A program made the translations under genes and the position numbers. Below, in pieces: positions 1-5,405 of a stretch of 5,725 nt of DNA. The notes under the pieces were generated by a model that was given only the letters and a program-made list of their open reading frames with translations, ran no database searches and was not told the DNA's origin. Numbering within the stretch: position 1 is the stretch's first letter; every line of letters begins with the position of its first letter. Origin of the DNA: Bordetella parapertussis (GTDB lineage: Bacteria > Pseudomonadota > Gammaproteobacteria > Burkholderiales > SG8-39); contig CAMBSA010000146.1 in assembly GCA_945869935.1 (NCBI GenBank), forward strand, positions 1 to 5,725, read 5' to 3'.

Positions 1-361
1 CGTTTTCCTGCGGCTCCCTGCTCGTCTCCAGCCTGATCTTTGCCGTATCAAGTGCATCGGATGCGTCGCGGATCGCTTTCAGCGCGGCATCCAGTTGTGC
101 GTCTGACGCTGATGCAGTGCCTCCGCCGGGAGCGGCCGAAGGCATCCCGGCGTTTTGGCGGTCGCGCCGCGAGGGACCTTCGGTTTGCTCCGACGGTGCA
201 GTATCGATCTTCTTGATCGATTGGGCGCCGGGAACCGCCTTGTCCGAATAGATCACCTTTCCTTCGGGGGTTACGTATTTCTCGATCGCACCCGCAGGGA
301 TTCCCGCCGCCATCAAGGCGAGACCTGCAATCAAGCGTTTGGCTGCGAATCCTGCGTCCAT
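1..361 (-). CDS. DUF4124-type secreted protein, 5' part (truncated by window edge)
   Basis: No stop codon is reached before the left edge, so only the first 120 residues are visible. The ATG is preceded by AGGGA seven bases upstream (369-373), and an in-frame TAG lies a few codons before it, which fixes this start. Residues 1-25 look like a Sec signal peptide: K8/R9, a hydrophobic core of Leu/Ala/Gly, and an A-G-A cleavage site before I26. Residues 26-45 (IEKYVTPEGKVIYSDKAVPG) match the short DUF4124 pattern of aromatic-V-x-x-x-G-K-V-x-Y-S-D, a domain common in exported proteins of beta- and gammaproteobacteria whose function is unknown. After a Pro/Gly/Ser-rich linker (about 60-85), residues 86-115 are Ala- and charge-rich and could be helical or coiled coil. 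The likely location is the periplasm or envelope. The gene is divergent from dnaE. The DUF4124 assignment is by eye from the motif; the molecular role is unknown. Confidence 0.8.
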   Translation of the reverse strand, partial: MDAGFAAKRLIAGLALMAAGIPAGAIEKYVTPEGKVIYSDKAVPGAQSIKKIDTAPSEQTEGPSRRDRQNAGMPSAAPGGGTASASDAQLDAALKAIRDASDALDTAKIRLETSREPQEN

Positions 362-368
362 GTCGGAT

Positions 369-373
369 TCCCT
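369..373 (-). promoter_or_regulatory. Ribosome binding site of the DUF4124-type gene
   Basis: AGGGA on the minus strand sits seven bases before the ATG at 361. It is a partial Shine-Dalgarno match at the normal distance and supports that start. Confidence 0.5.
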
Positions 374-417
374 GATCTATGTCGTGAACTTCCGGGAAAC
401 GATATCCGAATCCCGCT

Positions 418-444
418 TCGACACGAGACCGTCGCGTGTAAAAT
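418..444 (+). promoter_or_regulatory. Candidate sigma-70 promoter of dnaE
   Basis: TCGACA at 418-423 matches the -35 consensus TTGACA in five of six positions, and TAAAAT at 439-444 matches the -10 consensus TATAAT in five of six. The spacer is 15 bp, shorter than the preferred 17, which weakens the call. A start near 451 would leave only about 15 nt of leader before the ATG at 466. This is the only AT-rich stretch between the two divergent genes. The assignment is inferred from consensus matching alone. Confidence 0.38.
421..439. promoter_or_regulatory. 19-bp dyad, candidate operator in the dnaE promoter spacer
   Basis: ACACGAGACCGTCGCGTGT is a near-perfect palindrome centred on position 430. 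Eight of nine base pairs are complementary (only 426/434 mismatch) around one central base. It lies in the intergenic region between the divergent DUF4124-type gene and dnaE and spans the space between the candidate -35 and -10 hexamers, where a dimeric regulator could block or modulate transcription. I recognise no specific regulator consensus. It could also be chance. Confidence 0.35.
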
Positions 445-465
445 TTGGCATCGGCCAATGCAAAA

Positions 466-3400
466 ATGACATCCATCACCTCAACTGACACGCGGGCGGG
501 CGTCAACGCGGACACCCACGCCGCAAACGCGGCAGTGCCCCGGTTTGTGCACCTCAGGCTGCACACCGAATACTCTATCACCGACAGCATGGTGCGCATC
601 GACGATGCGGTGGCGTGTGCGGCTGATGACGGAATGCCCGCGATGGCAATCACCGACCTTGCCAACATGTTCGGCATGGTCAAGTTCTACAAGGCGGCGC
701 GGGCGAAGGGCCTCAAGCCGCTCCTTGGATGTGATCTCTGGCTGACCAATCCGGCGGAGCGCGACAAGCCGCACCGTGTGCTCGTGCTTGTGCAGTCGAG
801 AAAGGGCTATCTCCGTTTGTCCGAGCTTCTCTCTCGTGCCTGGCTTGAAAACCAGCATCGCGGGCGTGCCGAATTCAACGCGGCATGGTTCTCCGTCGAA
901 AACGGAGGCAGCGACGGCCTGCTGCTTCTGTCGGGCGGGATGAGCGGGGACGTCGGTGCGGCGCTGCTTCAGGGCAATCTGGAACTCGGCACCCGGCTCG
1001 CAGGCGACTGGGCGGCGCTGTTCCCCGGGCGCTTCTACATCGAACTGCAGCGTGCCGGCATGCCGCAGTCCGAGGCCTACGTTCAGGCGGCCGTGCGGGT
1101 GGCGGCGAATCTTGAATTGCCGGTGGTTGCGACCCATCCGGTGCAATTCATCTCGCCCGAAGAGTTTACCGCGCACGAAGCGCGCGTCTGTATCGCAGAG
1201 GGTTTTGTCCTCGCCGATCAGCGTCGGCCAAAGATCTTCACCACGGATTGCTACTTCAAGAGCTCGGCAGAGATGTCGGAGTTGTTCAGCGATCTGCCCG
1301 AGGCGCTCGCGAACTCCGTGGAAATCGCACGCCGCTGCAGCCTTGAACTCGAGCTGGGCAAGTCGAAGCTGCCGCTATTCCCGACGCCTGACGGGATGAG
1401 CCTGGATGATTTCCTGGTTGCGCAGGCCAGGGAAGGCCTGGGGCGTCGAATGGAGGCGTTGTATCCGGATCCTGCGGCGAGGGCCGCAGAGATGCCCAGA
1501 TACGAGAAGCGGCTGGAATTCGAGGCGAAGACCATCATCCACATGGGCTTCCCGGGTTACTTCCTGATCGTCGCCGACTTCATCAACTGGGCCAAGCAGT
1601 CCGGCATCCCTGTGGGGCCGGGTCGCGGATCCGGTGCGGGTTCTCTGGTCGCCTTCTCGCTCGGCATCACCGACCTCGATCCGCTTCGCTACGACCTGCT
1701 GTTCGAGCGCTTCCTGAACCCCGAGCGGGTGTCGATGCCGGACTTCGATATCGACTTCTGCCAGGAAGGGCGTGACCGCGTCATCGACTACGTCAAGCAG
1801 AAGTACGGGCGCGAGTCGGTGTCGCAGATCGCGACGTTCGGCACGATGGCGTCCAAGGCGGTCGTGCGCGACGTCGGACGGGTGCTCGAATGGGGCTATG
1901 GCCGCACGGATGAACTTGCCAAGCTGATTCCGTTTCAGCCGGGCAAGACGGTGACGCTGCGAAAGCGCACCGACCCCGAAGATACGCAGACTATCTACGC
2001 GCGCGAGGCCGAGCCGCAGATCAACCAACGGGAAGAGTCCGACGAGGAAACTCGAGAACTGCTTGCGCTCGCCGAGCAGCTCGAGGGACTGGGCCGCAAC
2101 GTGGGCATGCATGCCGGCGGCGTGTTGATTGCACCCGGCAAGCTCACCGATTTCTGTCCTCTGTATGTCACCGCGGGTTCGGATTCGGTCGTGTCGCAAC
2201 TGGACAAGGACGACGTCGAGGCGATAGGCCTGGTCAAGTTCGACTTCCTCGGCCTGACCACGCTCACCATCCTGGACTGGGCGATTAAACATCTGCACGC
2301 CGCTGGTCTCAGGGGCTTTTCCCTCGAGCGGATACCGCTAGATGACAAGGCGGCATACCACATCTTTTCAAGTGCGAACACGACGGCAGTGTTCCAGTTT
2401 GAATCGCGCGGCATGCGCGACCTGCTCAAACGGGCGCGGCCGGACCGCTTCGGCGACATCATCGCGCTGGTGGCCTTGTACCGACCCGGTCCGATGGAGC
2501 TCATTCCCGAGTACTGCGACCGAAAGCACGGCAAGCAGGTCGAGTATCCCGACCCACGGGTCGAGAACGTGCTCTCGGAGACCTACGGCATCATGGTCTA
2601 CCAGGAGCAGGTGATGCAGATGGCGCAGATCATCGGCGGCTATTCGCTCGGCGGCGCCGACCTGCTGCGTCGTGCGATGGGAAAGAAAAAGCCGGAGGAG
2701 ATGGCGGAGCACCGCAGCCTTTTTGGCGCGGGCGCGGCGAAGAATGGACTTTCCGAATCGAAGTCCAACGAAATCTTCGATCTGATGGAAAAGTTCGCGG
2801 GCTACGGCTTCAACAAGTCGCACGCCGCCGCGTATGCGCTGGTTGCCTATCAGACCGCGTACATGAAAGCGCATCATCCGGCCGCGTTCATGGCGGCGAA
2901 CATGTCCGCGATGATGGGAGACACCGACAAGGTCAAGCAGTTCGTCGAGGATTCGCGCGAGAATGGACTGGCGGTGTTGTCTCCCGACATCAACACCGGC
3001 GGATACCGCTTCGAGCCGGTCGACGAAAAGACCATCCGTTACGGCCTGGGCGCGGTCAAGGGAACCGGCGAGTCCGCGATCGCGGAAATCGTGGCGGTAC
3101 GCAAGGGGAAGAACGGCAAGCCGGGCGGGCCCTTCAAGAGTCTGTACGACTTCTGTGCGCGGATCGACAAGCGCATCGTGAACCGGCGTTCGATCGAGGC
3201 GCTGGCGCGTGCGGGTGCCTTCGACTCACTCGATGATCACCGGGCGAGCGTGCTTGCGACGGTGGGGCGCGCGCTCGAGGCCGCGGACCAGGCGGAGCGA
3301 AATGCACAGCAGGTGAGCCTGTTCGGCGCGCCGGGCGATTCCGGCGCAATGGATGCCGGGATGCAGGCGCTGATCGAGACGCCGCGCTGGAACGAGGCGC

Positions 3401-4062
3401 AGCGTCTCATCGAGGAAAAGCTTGCGCTCGGGTATTACCTCACCGGGCATCCGTTCCGCGGTTACGCGGCCGAGGTCCGGCGTTTCGTGCGCAACGACCT
3501 GAAGACGATTTCGCCCGGCGGCGGCGAGAACGTGCTGTTGATCGCCGGTGTGGTCGAGACGGTGCGCGCGCAGCGCAGCCAGTCCGGCAAGATGATGATC
3601 GTTCTTCTGTCCGATGGTGCCGGCGCCCAGGAGGTTTCCGTCTACTCGGAGGTTTTTGAAAAGTACCGCAACGTCATCAAGGAAGATGCCCTTCTGGTGA
3701 TGGAGGTTAAGGTCAAGTCCTTCCGCCGCGCCTCCGAGGAGGGCGAGGAGACGACAGTCACGCGCATTTCGGCGGAGCGGGTGTACGACTTCGCCACGGC
3801 ACGCTCCCGGTTCGCGCGTTCGGTCCGGCTGTCGATGAACGGCGATGCATCCAAGGGCGGGCAGGCCGCGGCGGCAAAGCTCAAGCAGATGCTCACGCCC
3901 TATCGGAACGGCGGATGTCCGGTGGCCGTCCGCTACCGCAATGGCGAGGCAAGCGTCGAGATGCAACTCGGCGACGGCTGGCGGGTGAGTGTCGACGAGC
4001 GCCTTCTCACCGAATTGTCGGCTTGGCTCAAACCGGAAAACGTCGAAGTCGTCTACTCGTAA
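466..4062 (+). CDS. dnaE: DNA polymerase III subunit alpha (replicative, DnaE1 type)
   Basis: This is the catalytic subunit of the replicative polymerase, extending DNA in the Pol III core with epsilon and theta and held on DNA by the beta clamp. Numbering is from the ATG at 466 (1198 aa; E. coli has 1160). An N-terminal PHP domain starts near residue 27 (FVHLRLHTEYS). The palm carries GPGRGSGAGS, then PDFDIDFC with D428 and D430, and KFDFLG with D593, equivalent to E. coli D401, D403 and D555. The fingers region has YGIMVYQEQVMQMAQ and RRAMGKKKPEEM. A helix-hairpin-helix-like NRRSIEALARAGAF segment, an internal clamp-binding motif QVSLF (949-953), an OB fold (about 1023-1100) and a tau-binding-type C-terminus follow. 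The C-terminal parts rule out the shorter error-prone DnaE2/ImuC. The start is not certain: TTG 445 and GTG 535 are in frame, and none of the three has a clear Shine-Dalgarno. The gene converges with acyP. Confidence 0.98.
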   Translation: MTSITSTDTRAGVNADTHAANAAVPRFVHLRLHTEYSITDSMVRIDDAVACAADDGMPAMAITDLANMFGMVKFYKAARAKGLKPLLGCDLWLTNPAERDKPHRVLVLVQSRKGYLRLSELLSRAWLENQHRGRAEFNAAWFSVENGGSDGLLLLSGGMSGDVGAALLQGNLELGTRLAGDWAALFPGRFYIELQRAGMPQSEAYVQAAVRVAANLELPVVATHPVQFISPEEFTAHEARVCIAEGFVLADQRRPKIFTTDCYFKSSAEMSELFSDLPEALANSVEIARRCSLELELGKSKLPLFPTPDGMSLDDFLVAQAREGLGRRMEALYPDPAARAAEMPRYEKRLEFEAKTIIHMGFPGYFLIVADFINWAKQSGIPVGPGRGSGAGSLVAFSLGITDLDPLRYDLLFERFLNPERVSMPDFDIDFCQEGRDRVIDYVKQKYGRESVSQIATFGTMASKAVVRDVGRVLEWGYGRTDELAKLIPFQPGKTVTLRKRTDPEDTQTIYAREAEPQINQREESDEETRELLALAEQLEGLGRNVGMHAGGVLIAPGKLTDFCPLYVTAGSDSVVSQLDKDDVEAIGLVKFDFLGLTTLTILDWAIKHLHAAGLRGFSLERIPLDDKAAYHIFSSANTTAVFQFESRGMRDLLKRARPDRFGDIIALVALYRPGPMELIPEYCDRKHGKQVEYPDPRVENVLSETYGIMVYQEQVMQMAQIIGGYSLGGADLLRRAMGKKKPEEMAEHRSLFGAGAAKNGLSESKSNEIFDLMEKFAGYGFNKSHAAAYALVAYQTAYMKAHHPAAFMAANMSAMMGDTDKVKQFVEDSRENGLAVLSPDINTGGYRFEPVDEKTIRYGLGAVKGTGESAIAEIVAVRKGKNGKPGGPFKSLYDFCARIDKRIVNRRSIEALARAGAFDSLDDHRASVLATVGRALEAADQAERNAQQVSLFGAPGDSGAMDAGMQALIETPRWNEAQRLIEEKLALGYYLTGHPFRGYAAEVRRFVRNDLKTISPGGGENVLLIAGVVETVRAQRSQSGKMMIVLLSDGAGAQEVSVYSEVFEKYRNVIKEDALLVMEVKVKSFRRASEEGEETTVTRISAERVYDFATARSRFARSVRLSMNGDASKGGQAAAAKLKQMLTPYRNGGCPVAVRYRNGEASVEMQLGDGWRVSVDERLLTELSAWLKPENVEVVYS

Positions 4063-4087
4063 TCCGTGCCGCTCGACCCGGCGCGGC

Positions 4088-4351
4088 TCAACCGGTAGGC
4101 AGACGCGTGAAATCGATGAATTTGGCGTCGGTTTCGGCAATGCGGACTTCGGTCACATCAGCCGCAGAAGGTCCGCGCCGGGCCCAGGCTATCAATGCTT
4201 CGGCCTTTGGTCCGTCGACCATGGCTTCGACGCGTCCGTCGCGAAGATTGCGCACCCAGCCCGATATACCAAGCCGGGTTGCTTCGCGGGTCATCGACTC
4301 GCGGTAACCCACGCCTTGCACGCGCCCCGAGATCAGCAGATGTTTCGCCAT
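4088..4351 (-). CDS. acyP: Acylphosphatase
   Basis: This is a small cytosolic enzyme that hydrolyses the carboxyl-phosphate bond of acyl phosphates such as acetyl phosphate and carbamoyl phosphate. At 87 residues it has the usual family length. The signature GRVQGVGYR occupies residues 9-17, forming the phosphate-binding loop with the catalytic arginine R17. The second signature GWVRNLRDGRVEAMVDG starts at G31 and contains the catalytic asparagine N35. The body fits the alpha/beta sandwich of the family, with no cysteines and no signal peptide. The reading frame stays open upstream of the ATG through the opposite-strand DsrE-like gene, but the family begins at this methionine (MAKHLLISGRVQG), so the longer form is rejected. 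No strong Shine-Dalgarno is visible; the nearest AGG is about 14 bases upstream. It converges with dnaE (25-bp gap) and diverges from the DsrE-like gene (75-bp gap). In vivo substrate is unclear for bacterial members. Confidence 0.96.
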   Translation of the reverse strand: MAKHLLISGRVQGVGYRESMTREATRLGISGWVRNLRDGRVEAMVDGPKAEALIAWARRGPSAADVTEVRIAETDAKFIDFTRLPTG

Positions 4352-4414
4352 GGCTGAATTTTGCCTGATCGCGACGCACGTGGACCTTGGAGTAAAGTTG
4401 CGCGCTTCAACCTC

Positions 4415-4420
4415 AAGGAA
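4415..4420 (+). promoter_or_regulatory. Ribosome binding site that fixes the DsrE-like start
   Basis: AAGGAA lies six bases before the ATG at 4427. It is the clearest Shine-Dalgarno in the window. It selects this ATG over the in-frame TTG at 4361, and the resulting protein then begins with a proper signal peptide. Confidence 0.75.
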
Positions 4421-4426
4421 AATGCA

Positions 4427-4837
4427 ATGCGCCTGATCGCCCTGTTGTTCGTGTTGCTCGGTTTCTCGATTCCGTCCTTTGCGCAGGACAAGGTCGTCTA
4501 TCACTTCGATGGCGGGCTGTCGCAGGCCACCAAGGGCCTGCGCAACATCCGCAATCATCTGGACACCGACCCAAAAGCCAAAATCGTCGCAGTGGCGCAT
4601 GCCGAGGGTGTCGATTTCCTGATGGACGGCAAGCGTGATCCGAACGGCAATTCCTACGACGCCCTGGTTCAGGACCTGATCGGCCGCGGTGTCGATTTCC
4701 GCATCTGCGAAATCACCCTGCGCAACCGGAGTTTCAAGAAAGAGCAATTCATCATCGGCCCGGGCTTTGTCCCGTCGGGGGTGGTTGAAATCACCCGCCT
4801 GCAGCAAAAAGAGGGCTTCGCCTACCTCAAGCCCTGA
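4427..4837 (+). CDS. Exported DsrE-family protein
   Basis: The protein has 136 residues from the ATG that follows AAGGAA; a 22-codon upstream extension from a TTG is possible but has no such site. Residues 1-19 are a clear Sec signal peptide: R2, a hydrophobic core of Leu/Ile/Phe/Val, then S-F-A before Q20, so the mature protein is probably periplasmic. The mature part starts VVYHFDGG and continues through GLRNIRNHL, KIVAVAHAEGVDFL, LIGRGVDFRICEITL, FVPSGVVEITRLQQKEGFAYLKP. This is the layout of small alpha/beta DsrE/DsrF-like proteins, which in cytoplasmic relatives (DsrE, TusD) relay persulfide sulfur on a conserved cysteine. The only cysteine is C94, in the RICEITL segment where this subgroup usually has it. 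Function is not established for the exported subgroup; sulfur or thiol chemistry is inference. A weak -10-like TAAAGT lies at 4393-4398, so the gene may have its own promoter. It diverges from acyP. Confidence 0.85.
   Translation: MRLIALLFVLLGFSIPSFAQDKVVYHFDGGLSQATKGLRNIRNHLDTDPKAKIVAVAHAEGVDFLMDGKRDPNGNSYDALVQDLIGRGVDFRICEITLRNRSFKKEQFIIGPGFVPSGVVEITRLQQKEGFAYLKP
4806..4835 (-). terminator. Possible rho-independent terminator for the racemase/membrane protein pair
   Basis: Read on the minus strand, AGGGCTT (4835-4829) pairs perfectly with AAGCCCT (4818-4812) across a 10-base loop. One C and then five T (4810-4806) follow. This is intrinsic terminator geometry, placed about 120 bp beyond the stop of the minus-strand membrane protein gene. 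It lies inside the last codons of the convergent DsrE-like gene, so the sequence is also constrained by coding and the match may be chance. Confidence 0.38.
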
Positions 4838-4956
4838 ATCTGCCAATGTCAGGATATCGCCCGGAGTCCCGCGCGGATGCTGGGGGTTTTTCGTGGATTG
4901 TCAGGATGGGGTTGGGAGCCGGGTCGGGTTCACCCCGTCGGATTACGCGATGTCGA
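4838..4956. other. Gene-free stretch between convergent genes
   Basis: These 119 bases lie between the stops of the plus-strand DsrE-like gene and the minus-strand membrane protein gene. I find no credible coding frame. Apart from the possible plus-strand terminator, the only pattern is TGTCAGGAT occurring twice in direct orientation (4847-4855 and 4899-4907), which is short enough to be chance. Confidence 0.6.
4860..4891 (+). terminator. Possible terminator after the DsrE-like gene (imperfect hairpin)
   Basis: An interrupted hairpin forms from CCC (4860-4862), AG (4865-4866) and TCC (4867-4869) pairing with GGA (4875-4877), CT (4880-4881) and a GGG within 4882-4886. It has a TG bulge and a GG/GG mismatch, and is followed by five T (4887-4891). 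It starts 22 bases after the DsrE-like stop on the plus strand. The stem is weak in places, so the call is tentative. Confidence 0.33.
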
Positions 4957-5397
4957 CTAGCCCGTGAGCGTGTTTGCGGCTGCACTGCTGCGCAGCGTGA
5001 TCACGGTGGCGGCGCAGAACACCACGATCGGGACCGCCATGCAAACAACGCTGATGGTCGCCAGGACAAAGTCGCGCATCGGTACCTGGTCGCCCATCTT
5101 CAGCAACTGGTAGATGCGGGTGCCGGAGGACAGCAGCGTCAGAGCAACCAGCGCCCAGCAAAAGAGTTCGAGCACCCAACGGCTCCACTCCCGGGTTTCG
5201 ATGATCCCGATGCCGCCGACCAGCCCGATCATCCACAGCGCGAGAAGCAGGACGTCGTTCCAGACGCTGTATTGGTCGTAGCGCAACTTCAGCCGGCCGC
5301 TTGCGTAGAGAAATCCGAAAATCGCCGTGCCGATAGCGACGACCAGGCCGCAGGCGAGTGCATAAAACCAGCCGATTAAGGGGATGGGGAGTTCCAT
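4957..5397 (-). CDS. Four-helix integral membrane protein, function unknown
   Basis: I do not recognise this 146-residue protein. It has four strongly hydrophobic stretches at about residues 7-31, 46-66, 73-91 and 109-134, so it is predicted to span the inner membrane four times. The loops are short: GRLKLRYDQYSVWND (34-48) is basic and aromatic, ETREWSR (67-73) is charged, and a polar loop RIYQLLKMGDQVPMRD lies at 94-109. There are four cysteines (C16, C80, C119, C128), all in or near the membrane segments, and no recognisable catalytic or metal-binding motif. The ATG at 5397 places the first helix right after a short MELPIP lead. The same frame is open upstream through the racemase gene (for example an ATG at 5442), but that part reads as an out-of-frame shadow. 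It starts only 8 bp after the racemase stop with no clear Shine-Dalgarno of its own, which suggests co-transcription and perhaps translational coupling. Confidence 0.8.
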   Translation of the reverse strand: MELPIPLIGWFYALACGLVVAIGTAIFGFLYASGRLKLRYDQYSVWNDVLLLALWMIGLVGGIGIIETREWSRWVLELFCWALVALTLLSSGTRIYQLLKMGDQVPMRDFVLATISVVCMAVPIVVFCAATVITLRSSAAANTLTG

Positions 5398-5405
5398 GGT
5401 GCGGT

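Noticed and set aside
155..469. 104-aa plus-strand frame just before dnaE
   Set aside because: It lies antisense to the DUF4124-type gene, which has a signal peptide, a ribosome binding site and a recognisable domain. This frame has none of these.
48..683. 211-aa minus-strand frame spanning the dnaE start region
   Set aside because: It is out of frame with the DUF4124-type gene, crosses the intergenic region and runs antisense to dnaE. Its composition is Arg/Ser-rich, as expected of a GC-rich shadow.
1375..2298. 307-aa minus-strand frame inside dnaE, with a similar 304-aa frame at 3226-4140
   Set aside because: Both are antisense to conserved DnaE coding sequence, rich in Arg/His/Leu/Gln without domain motifs, and typical of long antisense frames in high-GC genes.
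4068..4087. GCCGC/GCGGC inverted repeat between dnaE and acyP as a terminator
   Set aside because: The stem is only 5 bp with a 10-base loop, and no T-tract follows on either strand.
4361..4426. 22-residue N-terminal extension of the DsrE-like protein from a TTG
   Set aside because: The ATG at 4427 has a strong AAGGAA site, and the signal peptide starts there. The extension is polar and would bury the signal peptide.
4352..4846. Upstream extension of the acylphosphatase frame to 252 aa
   Set aside because: The extension is antisense to the DsrE-like gene and the acylphosphatase family begins at the internal methionine at 4351.
4926..4936. GGGTTCACCCC resembling a tRNA T-arm
   Set aside because: No acceptor stem, D-arm or anticodon arm can be placed around it. 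It is just a short GC-rich inverted repeat.
4846..5379. 177-aa plus-strand frame opposite the membrane protein
   Set aside because: It is Asp/Arg/Gln-rich and low in hydrophobics. It mirrors the membrane protein gene and is best explained as its shadow.
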